Below, piece after piece: positions 4,924-5,571 of a stretch of DNA of 5,571 bases. Position numbers and translations under genes: made by a program. The notes beneath the pieces were generated by a model. The model searched no databases. It saw only the letters and a list, made by a program, of their open reading frames with translations, and was not told the origin of the DNA. Each line of letters opens with the position of its first letter. Position 1 is the stretch's first letter. Source of the DNA: Deltaproteobacteria bacterium (lineage in GTDB: Bacteria > Myxococcota_A > UBA9160 > SMWR01). The stretch covers positions 1-5,571 of the forward strand of contig JAFDAW010000193.1 in the NCBI GenBank assembly GCA_019313605.1. The letters run 5' to 3'.

Positions 4924-5571
4924 GTGACGATCATCGATAGCGGGCCTGAGGTCCATCTTCGCAGCTGGTTCAACGATCCTTACAACGATGCGATTTCGGC
5001 AGCGCGCACTTGTTATTCGTCGCGCGTTATCGAATCCGACGAGGTGACCGAGCAGCAGCGCGAAAACATCGGGCCGCTGTGTTTCGAAGGTGGTCACCAC
5101 ACCGTGTATCAACACGCCACCTTCGAATTCGGACTTTCTGGGATTTCGCGGCAACTCGTCTGGGCGTTTCTGCACGGCTTTCCCTTCTACAACACCGAGC
5201 AGCAGAGCCAACGCTACGTCAAGCTGAACGAGATCACCGCCCACATTCCACCTACCCTGCAGGGGCGCGGACGCGAGATCTTCTGCGCGTCGATCGAGCG
5301 ATCCTGGAGCGCCTACCGCGAACTGACAGATCGATTGACGCCGATCACTCAGCGTGCACTCTCGGATCTCTGGCGGCTGACCGCTCGCAAATCGACCGCC
5401 TGCGGAAGAGACCTTTCGAAGGAAGCCGCGAAGCGGGCGATCGAAACCGCGCGCTATGTGATTCCGATCGCATGCCATACCGCAATGGTCTACACGGTCT
5501 CCGGAATCGTGCTGCATCGGCTTCGAAGAATGATTCGCGTCGGCGACGTGCCGCAGGAAGCCGCCGATGTG
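4924..5571 (+). CDS. thyX: ThyX-family (flavin-dependent thymidylate synthase-like) protein with a degenerate RHR motif, partial
   Basis: 216 codons are visible and the frame is open to the right edge. ThyX makes dTMP from dUMP with methylene-tetrahydrofolate, NADPH and FAD. Family features: the opening around AARTCYSS (26-33), GGHHTVYQHATFEF (56-69) matching the ThyX GH-S-EH-F segment, SRQLV (75-79), QQSQRYVK (93-100) matching the end of the signature, and ARYVIP near residue 177 matching the ARxxLP helix. The central RHR of RHRxxSxxxxSxR is absent (the stretch reads HGFPFYNTEQQSQR), the EH pair is QH, and the later NxR-type nucleotide-binding segment reads TVSGIVLHRL. This half is therefore probably not catalytic alone; a second ThyX domain past the edge would be one explanation. 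The GTG at 4924 follows GGGGGG by three bases and fits the family N-terminus; an in-frame GTG at 4888 is less likely. The symbol reflects family membership, not proven activity. Confidence 0.82.
   Translation, partial: MTIIDSGPEVHLRSWFNDPYNDAISAARTCYSSRVIESDEVTEQQRENIGPLCFEGGHHTVYQHATFEFGLSGISRQLVWAFLHGFPFYNTEQQSQRYVKLNEITAHIPPTLQGRGREIFCASIERSWSAYRELTDRLTPITQRALSDLWRLTARKSTACGRDLSKEAAKRAIETARYVIPIACHTAMVYTVSGIVLHRLRRMIRVGDVPQEAADV

Noticed and set aside
4756..5517. A 253-codon minus-strand open frame opposite the ThyX-family gene
   Set aside because: The plus strand encodes recognisable ThyX motifs, and this frame has none.
1..5571. Insertion sequences, CRISPR arrays, tRNA or rRNA genes
   Set aside because: I saw no transposase motifs, regularly spaced repeats, or structural RNA signatures on either strand.

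Overview
The window is strongly GC-rich and densely coding, apart from one conspicuously AT-rich patch at about 1095-1146. The gene content is an NtrC-family sigma-54 activator, a histidine-kinase-like partner, a receiver/HD-GYP protein and a ThyX-family protein. With two near-consensus sigma-54 promoters and a good IHF-type site, this suggests a Gram-negative bacterium with a proteobacterial style of regulation. A lineage once placed in the Deltaproteobacteria (Myxococcota, Desulfobacterota or neighbours) would fit, but the sequence alone does not settle taxonomy.

Layout. Three genes point left on the minus strand. Reading in their direction: (1) 4641-2707, a 644-residue protein with a receiver-like, then an NtrC-type AAA+-like, then a histidine-kinase module; the signature residues of three of its four domains are eroded. 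(2) After a 26-bp gap, 2680-1313, an intact NtrC-type response regulator (receiver, AAA+, Fis-type HTH). (3) After a 281-bp regulatory region, 1031 to beyond the left edge, a receiver plus HD-GYP protein, probably a cyclic-di-GMP phosphodiesterase. On the plus strand, diverging from gene 1, a ThyX-family protein starts at 4924 and runs off the right edge. Its visible part lacks the ThyX RHR signature.

Regulation. The region between genes 2 and 3 looks like a complete sigma-54 control region for gene 3. It holds a -24/-12 element (1070-1084), an IHF-like site (1113-1125, about -61) and two related palindromes sharing GTTCGG-NN-CCGAAC, centred about 135 and 202 bp upstream of the predicted start. 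A second -24/-12 element (4715-4729) lies in front of gene 1. It places the transcription start downstream of the longest-frame ATG and so favours ATG 4641.

Working model (inference): the NtrC-type regulator binds the twin palindromes and drives sigma-54 transcription of the HD-GYP gene. The pseudo-NtrC/NtrB fusion tunes the regulator's phosphorylation or oligomeric state. Sigma-54 also feeds the sensor-regulator operon itself. The most unusual elements are the fusion protein with decayed receiver, AAA+ and ATP-binding domains, and the ThyX-like protein with a missing signature.
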